64,000 nt of DNA from JAEUQQ01 sp963697285 (GCA_963697285.1 CAVONI010000002.1:620001-684000), one strand, 5' to 3'. Shown: positions 47,879 to 57,906, numbered from the stretch's first letter. The notes: a model not told the origin generated them from the letters alone. Numbers and translations are program-made.

Positions 47879-49909
47879 CTACCAGACCCGGCAGACCTTC
47901 GCTTCGGCCTTCACCATGGGCGCATCACCCTTGCACGCGAACGCCCTGGCAAACTCCGGGGTGTTCACCATGACCCCGTTCACGCGGTACCGGCCGGGCG
48001 AGTGCGGATCCGTCTGCGCCAGCACGCGCATCAGCTCCGGGCGCGTGTTCGTGCACCACAGCTGTCCCCATCCGATGAAGAGGCGCTGTTCGGGCGTGAA
48101 GCCGTCGATCACGGTGGTCGGCGTGGCCTTGACGTGGTCGAGCAGCGCCATCAGCGCGATGCGGAGTCCGCCGGCGTCGGCGACGTTCTCGCCGAGCGTC
48201 AGCTTGCCGTTCAGCTTCAGCTCGTCCACCGCCGTGTACTCGCCGAACTGCTGCACGAAGCACGCAGCCCGGCGCTCGAACTCCTTGCCGTCCTCGGCAG
48301 TCCACCAGTCCCTGAGCGTGCCGTCCGCGTCGAACTGGCGGCCCTGGTCGTCGAAGCCGTGCGTGAGCTCGTGCCCGATCACGGCGCCGATGGCGCCGTA
48401 GTTCACGGCCTCGTCGGCTTCGCGCGTGAAGAACGGCGGCTGCAGGATGCCCGCCGGGAAGTTGATGTCGTTCTTGAGCGGGTGATAGTAGGCGTTCACG
48501 GTGGGCGGCGACATCTCCCACTCGCCGCGATCGACCGGCTGCCCGATCTTCGCCAACTGGCGACGTGTCTCGAACGCCTGAGCGCGCTGGACGTTGCCCA
48601 GGTGATCACCGCGGACGATCGACAGCGTCGAGTAATTGCGCCAGGTGTCGGGGTAGCCGATCTTGTGGCGGACAGCCTTCAGCTTGGCCAGCGCCTGCAC
48701 CCGCGTCGGCTCCGACATCCAGGGCAGCTCGCGAATGTCACGATCGAGCGCGCGGATCAGCCCTTCCACCATCGTGAGCATCCGCTGCTTGCCCTCGGCG
48801 CCGAACGTCCGTTCGACGAACACCTGTCCCAGCGCCTCGCCGAGTTGCTGATCCACCTGCGTCGCGCAGCGCTTCTCGCGGGGCCGCTGCGTCTGCGCCC
48901 CGGTCAGCCTGGTGCCGTAGAACGCGAAGCGCTCGTTGACGAAGGGCGACGAGAGGTAGGCCGCGTTCGATCGGATCGTGTGCCAGCGCAGGTAGGTCTT
49001 CCACGTGTCGAGGGGCGTGTTCCTGGCCAGCATCTCGATCTGCTTCACGAAGTCGGGCGCGACGACGTTGAGGTCGGCAAGGGCAGGGGTGCCGACCGCC
49101 GCGAAGTAGGCCTTCCAGTCGAAGGACGGCGACAGCGCCTGCAACTCGGCAAGGGTCATCCTGTGGTAGAGCGCGTTCGGATCGCGACGGGTGACGACGT
49201 CGAGCGAGGCCTGGGCGAGCGCGGTCTCGAACTTCGACACCGCCTGCGCGAACGGCTGGCTCGACTTCTCGGCCAGCCCGCTGAGTCGCAGCATGTCGCC
49301 GACGTGCGTGTTGTACGCCTCGCGCAGCTCGATGCTCTTCTGGTCGTCGTTGATGTAGTAGTCGCGATCGGGCAGGCCGAGGCCGCCCTGGTCGATCATC
49401 GCGATGACGCGGGTCGTGTCCTTGAAGTCCTGCTCGGCCTGCAGGTCGAAGAGCACGTCCACGCCTGCGGTGTGGAGCGAGGCAACCAGCGCCGGCAGGT
49501 CGCGCGTCGACTTCATGCTGTCGATGCGGGCCAGTATCTGCGCGAGGGGCGAGAGTCCCAGCTTCTCGATCGCAGGCTCGTCCATGCACGTGGCGTAGAA
49601 ATCTCCGATCTGCTGCTCGATCGGGGTGCGCGTCGGCGTCGGTGCCGCGGCGGCCCTGAGGATGTCCTGCAGGATGGCATTGTTGCGGTCGTCGAGTTCG
49701 TTGAAGCGCCCCCACATGCTCTCGTCGCCGGGGATGGGGTTCTTCGACAGCCATCCCCCGCACGCGAACTGGTAGAAGTCGACGCACGGGTCGGCCGCCC
49801 GGTCGAGCGCCCCAAGGTCGACGCCCCGGGATGGCGATGTCTGCGCGACGGCGGCAGACGCGAGGAGCAGGACGAATCCTGCACAGCATGGCAGCGAGCG
49901 ACGGCGCAT
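47879..49909 (-). CDS. Secreted M13 family zinc metallopeptidase (neprilysin/PepO-like)
   Basis: 676 residues. A signal peptide (RRSLPCCAGFVLLLASAAVAQ) precedes the M13 body (PCVDFYQFACGGWL near the start). The zinc site is HELTH in VIGHELTHGFDDQG with the downstream ENVADAGG glutamate; VNAYYHPLKNDINFPAGIL is the NAYY substrate motif. It should cut small peptides in the periplasm. The ATG at 49909 was chosen for GAGGTG upstream and the signal peptide; an ATG at 49933 is possible. A long open frame opposite it is a shadow. Confidence 0.92.
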   Translation of the reverse strand: MRRRSLPCCAGFVLLLASAAVAQTSPSRGVDLGALDRAADPCVDFYQFACGGWLSKNPIPGDESMWGRFNELDDRNNAILQDILRAAAAPTPTRTPIEQQIGDFYATCMDEPAIEKLGLSPLAQILARIDSMKSTRDLPALVASLHTAGVDVLFDLQAEQDFKDTTRVIAMIDQGGLGLPDRDYYINDDQKSIELREAYNTHVGDMLRLSGLAEKSSQPFAQAVSKFETALAQASLDVVTRRDPNALYHRMTLAELQALSPSFDWKAYFAAVGTPALADLNVVAPDFVKQIEMLARNTPLDTWKTYLRWHTIRSNAAYLSSPFVNERFAFYGTRLTGAQTQRPREKRCATQVDQQLGEALGQVFVERTFGAEGKQRMLTMVEGLIRALDRDIRELPWMSEPTRVQALAKLKAVRHKIGYPDTWRNYSTLSIVRGDHLGNVQRAQAFETRRQLAKIGQPVDRGEWEMSPPTVNAYYHPLKNDINFPAGILQPPFFTREADEAVNYGAIGAVIGHELTHGFDDQGRQFDADGTLRDWWTAEDGKEFERRAACFVQQFGEYTAVDELKLNGKLTLGENVADAGGLRIALMALLDHVKATPTTVIDGFTPEQRLFIGWGQLWCTNTRPELMRVLAQTDPHSPGRYRVNGVMVNTPEFARAFACKGDAPMVKAEAKVCRVW

Positions 49910-50082
49910 CGGCGGCACCTCAGTGGCGCACATCGAAACACGTTTCTGGCGGCGGCGCCATGGTTCTGGGACGAACGGGCAGTGACAACGTGCGGAGGCA
50001 GCCCGCACATCCCGCACCAACATGCGGCCGGAACCCCGACACCAGAACGCCCAACGATTCGCTCGGATTCACCAAAACCGTC

Positions 50083-50103
50083 AATTGGGGTCAGACCCCA
50101 ATT
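50083..50103. repeat. 21-bp perfect palindrome of the GGGGTC/GACCCC type
   Basis: AATTGGGGTC and GACCCCAATT flank a single A. It shares the termini of the 43-bp repeats but lacks their middle part. It lies nine bases beyond the panE stop, in the M13/panE intergenic region. Confidence 0.75.
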
Positions 50104-50112
50104 CGCGGTTGG

Positions 50113-51060
50113 TTACCTGGAGGTTCCGTCTGGTGACGGGGGGCCGTTGATCCAGGGCTTCAGGACGGCGTACAAGGTCGACATGATCGGCGAGGGCACG
50201 TCAGCGGCGCGGCTTCGGCGGACGACCGCACCTTGCAGGGCCTCGAGTTCGAGGCGCTTGCCGAGCGACAGGTCGATGAGCAGCGACGACCGCATCGTGG
50301 GCGACACGGCGTTCATGTAGCCCACCACCCGATCGAGCATCCCGGGCGACACGGCGACGCCCTCGGCACGTGCCAGCGCCTCGACTTCGCGCACGGCCGC
50401 GAGGAACTGTTCCCGGATGAACGGATCGTGCCAGGTGTAGCCCGTCGCCAACCGGGTCGCCGCAGTGAAGCCCGCCAGCGGCGCCAGGTAGATGAACTTC
50501 TCCCAGATCGGGACGCGGGCATCGGCAACAGCCTCGGCCTGGATGTCGGCACCTGCCAGGACGTCGCGGATCGTTGCCACGCGCGTCGACACGACATCGC
50601 CGGCGCCAAACACTTCACCGAAGACGATGCGCCGGAACGTCCCGGTCTGCTCGATGAGCCCCGGCGCCTTGAGCGCGGTCGCGATGTAGGTGGTGCCGCC
50701 GAGGACCCGCTCCTCACCGACCGCCGCGGCAACCGTGGCAGCCGACTCCACGCCGTTCTGCAGCGTCAGCACGACCGTGGAGGGGCCGCACAGCGGCGCG
50801 ATCAGCGGAAGCGCCGAGTCGTCGTCGTACCCCTTCACGCAGTAGATCACGAGGTCGACCGGGCCAACCGTCGAGGGGTCATCCGTGGCCTCGGCGCGGG
50901 CCACGAAGTCGCCGAGCGGACTCCAGATCAGCAGGCCACGCTCGCGGATGGCGCGCAGGTGTGCGCCGCGCGCGATGAAGGTGACGCGTTGACGGGCCGC
51001 CGCGAGACGCGCGCCGTAGTACCCGCCGACCGCCCCGGCTCCAATGATGGCAATGTGCAT
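50113..51060 (-). CDS. panE: 2-dehydropantoate 2-reductase family protein
   Basis: 315 residues, the usual ApbA/PanE length. The NADPH-binding start is MHIAIIGAGAVGGYYGARLA, the next landmark YCVKGYDDDSALPLI, and the catalytic-lysine region is VPIWEKFIYLAPLAG. It would reduce ketopantoate to pantoate for coenzyme A, although many PanE-like proteins act on other 2-oxoacids. The frame continues upstream, but the ATG at 51060 begins exactly at the Rossmann motif. It is divergent from the amino acid permease at 51187. Confidence 0.88.
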   Translation of the reverse strand: MHIAIIGAGAVGGYYGARLAAARQRVTFIARGAHLRAIRERGLLIWSPLGDFVARAEATDDPSTVGPVDLVIYCVKGYDDDSALPLIAPLCGPSTVVLTLQNGVESAATVAAAVGEERVLGGTTYIATALKAPGLIEQTGTFRRIVFGEVFGAGDVVSTRVATIRDVLAGADIQAEAVADARVPIWEKFIYLAPLAGFTAATRLATGYTWHDPFIREQFLAAVREVEALARAEGVAVSPGMLDRVVGYMNAVSPTMRSSLLIDLSLGKRLELEALQGAVVRRSRAADVPSPIMSTLYAVLKPWINGPPSPDGTSR

Positions 51061-51186
51061 GATGCTCCGTAGGGCCCCACCCCCGCCTGCCCTGAGCCTG
51101 TCGAGGGGTGCAGGCCGCCACGAGCATAGCAGGGGTGATCTGGTAGTGTATGCACCGTTCAACGGCCTGCTGAGGACCTTCGACTC

Positions 51187-52711
51187 ATGGCAAACCTGTT
51201 CCGGATAAAGCCGCTGTCACGGCTCATCGACGAGATGGAGCACGGTGAACAGCGGCTGACCCGCTCGCTCGGGCGCATGCAGCTCACCTCGCTCGGCATC
51301 GGCGCCATCATCGGCGCCGGCCTCTTCTCGACGGTCGGCACCGCGGCAGCCGGCAGCGCCGGCCACCTCGGCGCCGGTCCGGCCCTGGTGATCTCGTTCA
51401 TCCTCACCGCCATCGCATGCGGGTTCGCGGCCCTGTGCTACGCCGAGTTCGCGGCGATGGTTCCGGTCGCGGGTTCGGCCTACACCTACGCCTACGCGAC
51501 ACTGGGCGAACTGATCGCGTGGATCATCGGCTGGGACCTCATCATCGAGTACGCCGTCGGCAACGTGGCGGTGGCGATCTCGTGGTCGGCGTACTTCCAG
51601 GAACTGCTGCGCGGCTTCGGGGTCCAGATCCCCGCGTGGCTTGCGACCGATTTCCGCACGGCGGCGCAGGCGACGTCACAGCTTGCCGAGGCCGGCGGCA
51701 ACATGGCGGCCCTTGCGCCGTCGATGCAGCTGGCCACGCAGGCGATGGACCTGGCGCCGCGCGCTGTTCGGCATCCCGTTCGTCTTCAACCTGCCCGCCT
51801 TCCTCATCGTGATGCTCGTGACGGTGGTGCTGGTGCGCGGCATCAGCGAGAGCGCGTGGTTCAACAGCGCGATGGTCGTCCTGAAGCTCGCGATCATCGG
51901 CTTCTTCCTCGTGATGGGCGCGTTCTACGTGAAGCCCGAGAACTGGACGCCGTTCGCGCCGAACGGGTGGCAGGGCATCTCGTCGGCCGCGGCGATCATC
52001 TTCTTCGCCTACATCGGCTTCGACGCGGTGTCGACCGCCGCTGAAGAGACGAAGAACCCGCAGCGCGACATGCCCTTCGGCATCATCGCGAGCCTCGTGG
52101 TCTGCACGGTGATCTACATCCTCGTGGCGCTGGTGCTGACGGGATTGCTGCCGTACCAGCAGCTCAACACGGCGGAGCCGCTGGCGACCGCGTTCTCAGC
52201 CCTGGGCATGAACTGGACGGCAGGCATCATCTCGCTCGGTGCCGTGATCGCGACAACGTCGGTGCTGATCGTCTTCCAGCTCGGTCAGCCACGCATCTTC
52301 TTCACCATGGCCCGCGACGGGCTGCTCCCGGCCTGGGCCGCGAAGGTCCACCCGAAGTACAAGACGCCGTACATCACGACCATCCTGACGGGCCTGGTCG
52401 TCGGCCTGTTCGCCGGGCTCGCGAACATCGGGGAGATCGTCGAGCTCACGAACATCGGGACGTTGTTCGCGTTCGTGCTGGTGGCGCTCGGCATCCTGAT
52501 CCTGCGCAAGACGCTTCCCGATCAACCGCGACCATTCAGGACGCCGTGGGTGCCGCTGGTGCCGGTGCTCGCCATCCTGTCGTGCGGCTTCCTGATGGCG
52601 CAGCTGCCGCGCGTGACGTGGGTCCGCTTCATCGTGTGGCTCGCCGTGGGGATGGTCTTCTACTACCTGTACGGCTACGGCCACAGCCGCCTCCGCGAAG
52701 ACGAACGCTGA
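51187..52711 (+). pseudogene. APC amino acid permease interrupted by a frameshift
   Basis: The N-terminal part (51187 to about 51765) reads as a cationic amino acid transporter start: SLGRMQLTSLGIGAIIGAGLFSTVG and helices 1-4. Near 51757-51770 (CTGGCGCCGCGCGCTG) the frame shifts by one, and the rest (LFGIPFVFNLPAFLIVMLV to the stop at 52711) continues the same permease, including FFAYIGFDAVSTAAEETKNPQRDMP. Joined, it would be about 508 residues with 12 or more helices, a normal APC/CAT length. The cause could be real mutation or a sequencing slip in a GC run. As read, it would make a truncated protein. Confidence 0.8.
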
Positions 52712-52849
52712 AGCGGCGCACGTCGGTGCACGCAGTCCACCACGGCTGAAGCCCGGCGTGCGCAGCGTCGTCATCCCGCGGCCGTCCACGGGGGTGCCTT
52801 GACCGGCCGCCCCGTGGGCCAGTGACCTCGGTGCCTGTGGGTTGAGGAT

Positions 52850-54244
52850 TTACAGCACATCCCGCTGGTAGTCGGGAGCGGGAGCCGCGTATGCGCTGTC
52901 GCCCGACATCCGTCGCGCTCGCGCGTAGAGCACCAGCCCGATCGCGACCGGCCCGCACACCCCCGCCAGCAGTTTCCCCTGGAAGATCAGCACGCGATCG
53001 ACGTCGCTGGTGGGCACGAACGCCGCGACGATGCCGAGCGCGGTCACCGTGAGCCCGGTCGTCCCCGCAAGCCGCTGCCACCAGCGCGCATCGCCGAGGC
53101 GGGCCAGCCCGGCGAACATGTAGGCGAACGGGACGAGCGAGAGCACGACGGCACTCTTCAACAACACCTGGTACGCCTCGGCGACGCTCGATCCGACGAA
53201 CGTGACCGTGATCAGCAACGCCGACAGGATGCCATGCGCCGCCAGCGCGACGTGCGGGGATCCCCAGCGTGGGTGCACACGCCCGAGGGCGGCGGGAAGG
53301 GCGTGATCGAAGCCCGCCATGAAGGGCACCCGCGTCGATCCCGCGAACCACGCCGACGCTCCGCCCGCAATCGAGATTGCGAGCGTCAGGGCGACTGGCG
53401 CGGTGATCCAGGCGACGCCGGCCCGCCGCGCGCCGGCGTCCACCGCCTGCACGATGCCCTGGATCGTCGCGATCCGATCGGCGGGCACGAGCCACTGGAG
53501 GGCCCACGTCACCGCCAGGTACGCGATGAAGGTCAGGACGCCTGCGGCAACGAGCGCACGCGGCAGGTCTCGCTGCGGATGACGCATCTCATCGCCCATC
53601 GTCGAGGCGAGTTCGAGCCCGTAGAACGCGAAGCACATCACGCTCAGGCCGGCAAAGAGTTCCGCGCCGCCGACGCTGGTCCACGGCACGGGAGCGCCGG
53701 CGTGCCGCGACGCGAACGCACCGGCCCCCACGACCATCACCACCGTGCACGCCGTCGCCAGGCCGCCGACGTTCTGCACCCACTTGCCCACCGACAGGCC
53801 CCGGATGTTGGCGAGGGTCGTCACCAGAAGCCAGCCGTACGCCACCGTCGCCACGAACCACTTCTGGTCGACCAGGTGCGCGGATTGCTGCCCCCCGACG
53901 TACGCCAGCACACCGGCGACGTAGATCAGTTGCATCGGGATGTAGAAGAGGTTGTTCGTCCAGTAACACCATCCCGAGACGAAGCCGTGCACCTCGCCGA
54001 ACTGCTGGCGCGTCCACAGGTAGATACCGCCCTCACCCGGTGCGCGCCGGGCGAACACCAGCACGGCAATCAACTCGGGCACGAAGAACAGCACGAAGGC
54101 GACGACCCACATCGCCAGCGCAACGCGTCCCAACGCCGCCACGGGCGGCAGCAGGCTCACGTTGACGATGGCGACCAGCTCCAACAGGAGCAGGTCCCGT
54201 ACGCCGAGCGTGCGCGGCAGCGCCACACGCGTGGATCCGGCCAT
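52850..54244 (-). CDS. APC superfamily amino acid permease
   Basis: 464 residues with about 12 hydrophobic spans. The opening RDLLLLELVAIVNVSLLPPVA and the glycine-rich RRAPGEGGIYLWTRQQFGEVHGFVSGWCYWTNN match the glutamate/GABA-antiporter-like APC branch; GLELASTMGDEMRHPQRDLPRAL is the helix 6-7 landmark. The substrate is not evident. It is intact, unlike the permease beside it. The ATG at 54244 was preferred to an earlier start at 54262. It is divergent from the amidohydrolase gene. Confidence 0.87.
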   Translation of the reverse strand: MAGSTRVALPRTLGVRDLLLLELVAIVNVSLLPPVAALGRVALAMWVVAFVLFFVPELIAVLVFARRAPGEGGIYLWTRQQFGEVHGFVSGWCYWTNNLFYIPMQLIYVAGVLAYVGGQQSAHLVDQKWFVATVAYGWLLVTTLANIRGLSVGKWVQNVGGLATACTVVMVVGAGAFASRHAGAPVPWTSVGGAELFAGLSVMCFAFYGLELASTMGDEMRHPQRDLPRALVAAGVLTFIAYLAVTWALQWLVPADRIATIQGIVQAVDAGARRAGVAWITAPVALTLAISIAGGASAWFAGSTRVPFMAGFDHALPAALGRVHPRWGSPHVALAAHGILSALLITVTFVGSSVAEAYQVLLKSAVVLSLVPFAYMFAGLARLGDARWWQRLAGTTGLTVTALGIVAAFVPTSDVDRVLIFQGKLLAGVCGPVAIGLVLYARARRMSGDSAYAAPAPDYQRDVL

Positions 54245-54312
54245 GAGCCGGGAGGTTAACACCGTTTTTCGCGCTACACTAGCCGCCGCCTTCCCGGAGC
54301 CGTCACGCGATC

Positions 54313-56052
54313 ATGGCCACCCGCCTCACGACGTTCATCGTTGTCGCCATCGTCACCATCACCCTGGTCGCCGGGCTCATCGTGGGCGCCAAGCGCGACG
54401 ATGGTGGCGGTCCCGTTGACCTGATCGTCTACAACGGTCACGTGCTCGGTGCCGACGGGCAGCCGGGCGAGGCCGACGCCGTCGCGGTGCGCGGCAACAC
54501 GATCGCCCGCGTCGGCGGATCACGCGAACTTCGCCGACTGCGCCAGGCACACACCGTCGAGATCGACGCGAACGGCGGATCGATCCTGCCGGGTTTCAAC
54601 GATGCGCACCTGCACTTCATCAGTGGAGGGCTCGGCCTCGAGCGCGTCAACCTGCTCGACGCGACCACACTCGACGCGATCAAGGCCGCCATTGCGGCCT
54701 TCGCCGAATCGAATCCGACGAGCCCGTGGGTCATCGGCCGCGGTTGGTACTACGAGCCCTTCCCCGGCGGCCTTCCGACCCGCGAGATCCTCGATGCGCT
54801 CGTGCCCGATCGCCCGGCATACATGACCGCCTACGACGGACACACCTCGTGGGTCAACAGCAAGGCGCTCGCGCTGGCTGGCATCACGCGCAAGACGCCC
54901 AACCCGAAGTACGGCGTCATCGTGAAGGATCCGAAGACCGGCGAGCCCACCGGCGTGCTCAAGGAGGCGGCCAAGAGCCTGGTATCTGCGCACTTGCCCG
55001 AGGTCACGAGGGATCAGCAGATGCGCGCGCTCCGCAACGCCATTGCCGCGGCCCACGAGGTGGGCCTGACGAGCGTCCAGAATGCACATGGCGATTCGGA
55101 CGAGTTCGCCCTCTACGACGAACTGCGACGTGCGGGTGAGCTCAACATCCGCGTCTACTCGGCGTTCTCGCTCGACGCGGTGCCCACGGCAGCCGAGGCG
55201 GATGCGATGGACGCGCTTCGCGCGAAGTACGGCAACGACCCGTTCTTCCGCACCGGTGCCATCAAGCTCATGGGCGATGGCGTCATCGAGTCGCACACCG
55301 CCGCGATGCTCGCGCCCTACAACAACGCCCCAGGGTCAGGCACCACCAACTTCACCGACGAGCAACTGCGCGACATCGTGACGATGATGGACAAGCGGGG
55401 CTGGCAGGTGATGATCCACGCCATCGGCGACCGGGCCATCAGGCAGGCACTCGACGCCTTCGAGCATGCCGCAACGGTCAACGGACCGCGCGAGCGGCGC
55501 CATCGCATCGAGCACATCGAATCGACCGACCCGGCCGACATGACCCGCTTCGCGTCGCTCGGGGTGATTGCGTCGATGCAGCCATTCCACGCGAACCCGA
55601 GTCCCAACCAGATCGACGTGTGGACGGCCAACATCGGCGACGAACGCGCCTCGCGCGGATGGGTCTACGGGACGTTGCGCAAGGCCGGCGCGCGCGTGGC
55701 CTTCGGCAGCGACTGGCCGGTGGTCACGGTCGATCCGCGCTTCGGCATCAACATGGCGCTGAACCGCACGACGCCGGAGGGCACGCCGCCTGGTGGTTGG
55801 TACCCCGCCGAGAAGATGCCACTGAGCGACGTCATTGCCGCCTACACGAGCGACGCGGCGTATGCGTCGTTCGACGAAGGGCGGAAAGGACGGCTGACGC
55901 TCGGCCAACTCGCCGACATCGTCGTGCTGTCGAAGGACGTGTTCGCGCTCGAGCCCGCCAGGATCATGGATGCCGTCGTGACACACACCATCGTCGATGG
56001 CAAGGTGGTGTACGTCAGGGCCGCCGGGGAACACGGAGACGAGTCGAAGTGA
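54313..56052 (+). CDS. Membrane-anchored or exported amidohydrolase (YtcJ-like)
   Basis: 579 residues. An N-terminal hydrophobic span (FIVVAIVTITLVAGLIVGA) anchors or exports it. The metal-dependent hydrolase barrel has the HLH site in PGFNDAHLHFISGG, the histidines in MIHAIGDRAIRQALDAFE and HRIEHIES, and a late aspartate in FGSDWPVV. This is the amidohydrolase_3/YtcJ pattern; substrates vary (N-acyl amino acids, cyclic imides). Its stop overlaps the GTG of the thioesterase gene (GTGA). Confidence 0.88.
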   Translation: MATRLTTFIVVAIVTITLVAGLIVGAKRDDGGGPVDLIVYNGHVLGADGQPGEADAVAVRGNTIARVGGSRELRRLRQAHTVEIDANGGSILPGFNDAHLHFISGGLGLERVNLLDATTLDAIKAAIAAFAESNPTSPWVIGRGWYYEPFPGGLPTREILDALVPDRPAYMTAYDGHTSWVNSKALALAGITRKTPNPKYGVIVKDPKTGEPTGVLKEAAKSLVSAHLPEVTRDQQMRALRNAIAAAHEVGLTSVQNAHGDSDEFALYDELRRAGELNIRVYSAFSLDAVPTAAEADAMDALRAKYGNDPFFRTGAIKLMGDGVIESHTAAMLAPYNNAPGSGTTNFTDEQLRDIVTMMDKRGWQVMIHAIGDRAIRQALDAFEHAATVNGPRERRHRIEHIESTDPADMTRFASLGVIASMQPFHANPSPNQIDVWTANIGDERASRGWVYGTLRKAGARVAFGSDWPVVTVDPRFGINMALNRTTPEGTPPGGWYPAEKMPLSDVIAAYTSDAAYASFDEGRKGRLTLGQLADIVVLSKDVFALEPARIMDAVVTHTIVDGKVVYVRAAGEHGDESK

Positions 56053-56522
56053 GCAACGAATCCAGGTTGTCGCTCCAGGAGCAGTACGCACCGGAGAGCA
56101 TCTGCTACGGCTGCGGACCGGCCAACGCGCAGGGCTTCAGGATCAGGAGCTTCGTTGAAGGCGACGAGGTCGTCGCGACCTGGATGCCCTCGCCGCACCA
56201 TCATGCGTTCCCCGGCATGTTGAATGGCGGAGTGATCGGAACGCTGCTCGACTGCCACTGCAACTGGGCGGCCGCGTATCACCTGATGCGCAGCGGCAAC
56301 CTCGACTCGCCCCCGTGCACCGTGACCGCCGACTACGCCATCACCTTGAAGCGCCCAACCCCGATTCCGGGGGAGGTGTCGCTGCGTGCGAGGGTCATCG
56401 AGTCGCAGGGTGACCGGGCGGTGGTGGAAGGGACGCTCGAATCCGGAGGAAAGGTGACCGCGACGTGCCGTGGCACGTTCGTCGCCGTGAGGCCTGGGCA
56501 CCCGGCGTATCACCGGTGGTAG
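56049..56522 (+). CDS. PaaI-like hotdog-fold thioesterase
   Basis: 157 residues. The hotdog-fold core is HAFPGMLNGGVIGTLLDCHCNWAA, where the helix after GGV holds the usual catalytic acid position. A CYGCGPANAQGFRI start is typical of the cytosolic PaaI-like branch. It probably hydrolyses acyl- or aryl-CoA thioesters. The GTG at 56049 overlaps the amidohydrolase stop by four bases, so the two are coupled. Confidence 0.87.
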   Translation: MSNESRLSLQEQYAPESICYGCGPANAQGFRIRSFVEGDEVVATWMPSPHHHAFPGMLNGGVIGTLLDCHCNWAAAYHLMRSGNLDSPPCTVTADYAITLKRPTPIPGEVSLRARVIESQGDRAVVEGTLESGGKVTATCRGTFVAVRPGHPAYHRW

Positions 56523-56623
56523 ATCCCCCGCGGGCCGCCGTCACGGTGCCGCGGGCAGCGCGGGGCGCGGCCCCTACGTTACGTCTCGCCGACGCCGCAC
56601 CGTGGCACCACGTGTGTCGGCCG

Positions 56624-57538
56624 TCAGCCTCGTGACCGCACGAGCGGTTCGACTTCGTCGCGGCGGGGAGCGCCGTCGATGGCGCCGTGCCGCGTCACGC
56701 TGATGGCTGCGGCGGCGTTCGCGAAACGCAGCACCAGTTCGATTGGCCACTCCTGCACGAGCCCGTACGCAAACCCACCGCGGAACACGTCTCCGGCACC
56801 CGTCGCATCCTGGGTCGACACGGGGAACCCCGCCTCGTAGACCAGCCGGCCATCGGCGTCGAGGGCCATCGATCCCCGCGCGCCGCGCGTCACCACGATC
56901 GTGCCGCTGATCGTCTCGCGCATGGCCCGCACCGCATCGTCGAGATCACTGATCCCCGTCATCTCCTGCGGGACGTGTTCGGCGACGATCGCGTGCGTCG
57001 CCATCACCAGCACCTCGTGCGCGTGGGCATCGAGGCGATCGACGTCGGTGGTGACGAGGACGTTGCGTGCGCGCGCGCGCCGGACTGCTGCAATCGAGGC
57101 AACGGGATCGGTGACGTCCACGTGCAGGATGCGCGTGGCGTCGATCAACGCATCTGGCACCGCATCGGCGTCGAGCGCGAGACGCGGATCGCGATCCCAG
57201 AGCACCATGCGCTCGCCGGTGCGCCGGTCGATCAGGATCACGGCATACCGGTTGGGCGCGTCACGCACCTGGGCGTGCGAGACGTCGATGCCGTCGCGCT
57301 TGAGCGACGACCGGATCACGGTGCCGTACTCGTCGTGGCCGAACGCCCCGACGTAGGCGGCACGCAAGCCGAGCCGCGCCGCGGCCGTGACCGCAGTGGC
57401 CGTCTGGCCGCCGCAGCGAACTTCGCGATCGAGGATGCGCAACTTGTTGGCGGCGCCCGCGATCGTCGGAGGCTCCGGGACCGACAGCACCAGGTCGACG
57501 GAGTTCTCGCCGAGCCCGACGACGTCGAAGCGAAGCAT
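56624..57538 (-). CDS. PfkB family carbohydrate kinase
   Basis: 304 residues of the ribokinase/PfkB fold. Signature 1 region is RCGGQTATAVTAAARLGLRAAYVGAFGHDEYG. Signature 2 is DATGAGDVFRGGFAYGL, with the catalytic aspartate of GAGD. It phosphorylates a sugar or nucleoside using ATP; which one is not apparent. The ATG at 57538 lies just after the cytochrome stop. A GTG two codons upstream overlaps that stop (GTGA) and may be the real start, indicating coupling with the cytochrome gene. Confidence 0.88.
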   Translation of the reverse strand: MLRFDVVGLGENSVDLVLSVPEPPTIAGAANKLRILDREVRCGGQTATAVTAAARLGLRAAYVGAFGHDEYGTVIRSSLKRDGIDVSHAQVRDAPNRYAVILIDRRTGERMVLWDRDPRLALDADAVPDALIDATRILHVDVTDPVASIAAVRRARARNVLVTTDVDRLDAHAHEVLVMATHAIVAEHVPQEMTGISDLDDAVRAMRETISGTIVVTRGARGSMALDADGRLVYEAGFPVSTQDATGAGDVFRGGFAYGLVQEWPIELVLRFANAAAAISVTRHGAIDGAPRRDEVEPLVRSRG

Positions 57539-57540
57539 CG

Positions 57541-57897
57541 TCACCGTTTCATCGCCGCGACGAACTTCGCGAGCGCCTCGATCTGGGCGGCCGAGAGCTG
57601 CTTCGAGAACGACAGCATTGGCGTGCCTTCGACACCGGTCTCGAGGATCTCGGTGATCGCCTCGACGGTCTCGCCGTTCATCAGGGGCGCCGCCAGCGGA
57701 CGGCCCATGGGAGTACCTTCGCCCTTCTTCCCGTGGCACGCCGCGCAGTGATCACTGAAGAGCCTGGCGGCATCGATGCGGGCCTTGGTCGCCGGGCGTC
57801 GCTGAGGTGGCGCCTGGGCCGAGAGTCCCGGGAGCAGCGCGCACGCGACCACAACGACGGCCACACGGCAGCACACGTGAGCGTTCATGCGCGACAT
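57541..57897 (-). CDS. Small exported monoheme cytochrome c
   Basis: 118 residues. A signal peptide (CCRVAVVVVACALLPGLSAQ) is followed by a class I cytochrome c domain with one CAACH heme site and a methionine ligand candidate in GTPMLSFSKQL. The C-terminal helix is AAQIEALAKFVAAM. It acts as a periplasmic electron carrier. The first of two nearby in-frame ATGs (57897, 57888) was used. It sits between purK and the PfkB kinase on the same strand. Confidence 0.88.
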   Translation of the reverse strand: MSRMNAHVCCRVAVVVVACALLPGLSAQAPPQRRPATKARIDAARLFSDHCAACHGKKGEGTPMGRPLAAPLMNGETVEAITEILETGVEGTPMLSFSKQLSAAQIEALAKFVAAMKR

Positions 57898-57906
57898 TGT
57901 CGGTGG

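Noticed and set aside
47084..50320. A 1,078-codon plus-strand open frame
   Set aside because: It lies antisense to the TauE and M13 peptidase genes, which have intact motifs; long antisense frames are common in GC-rich DNA.
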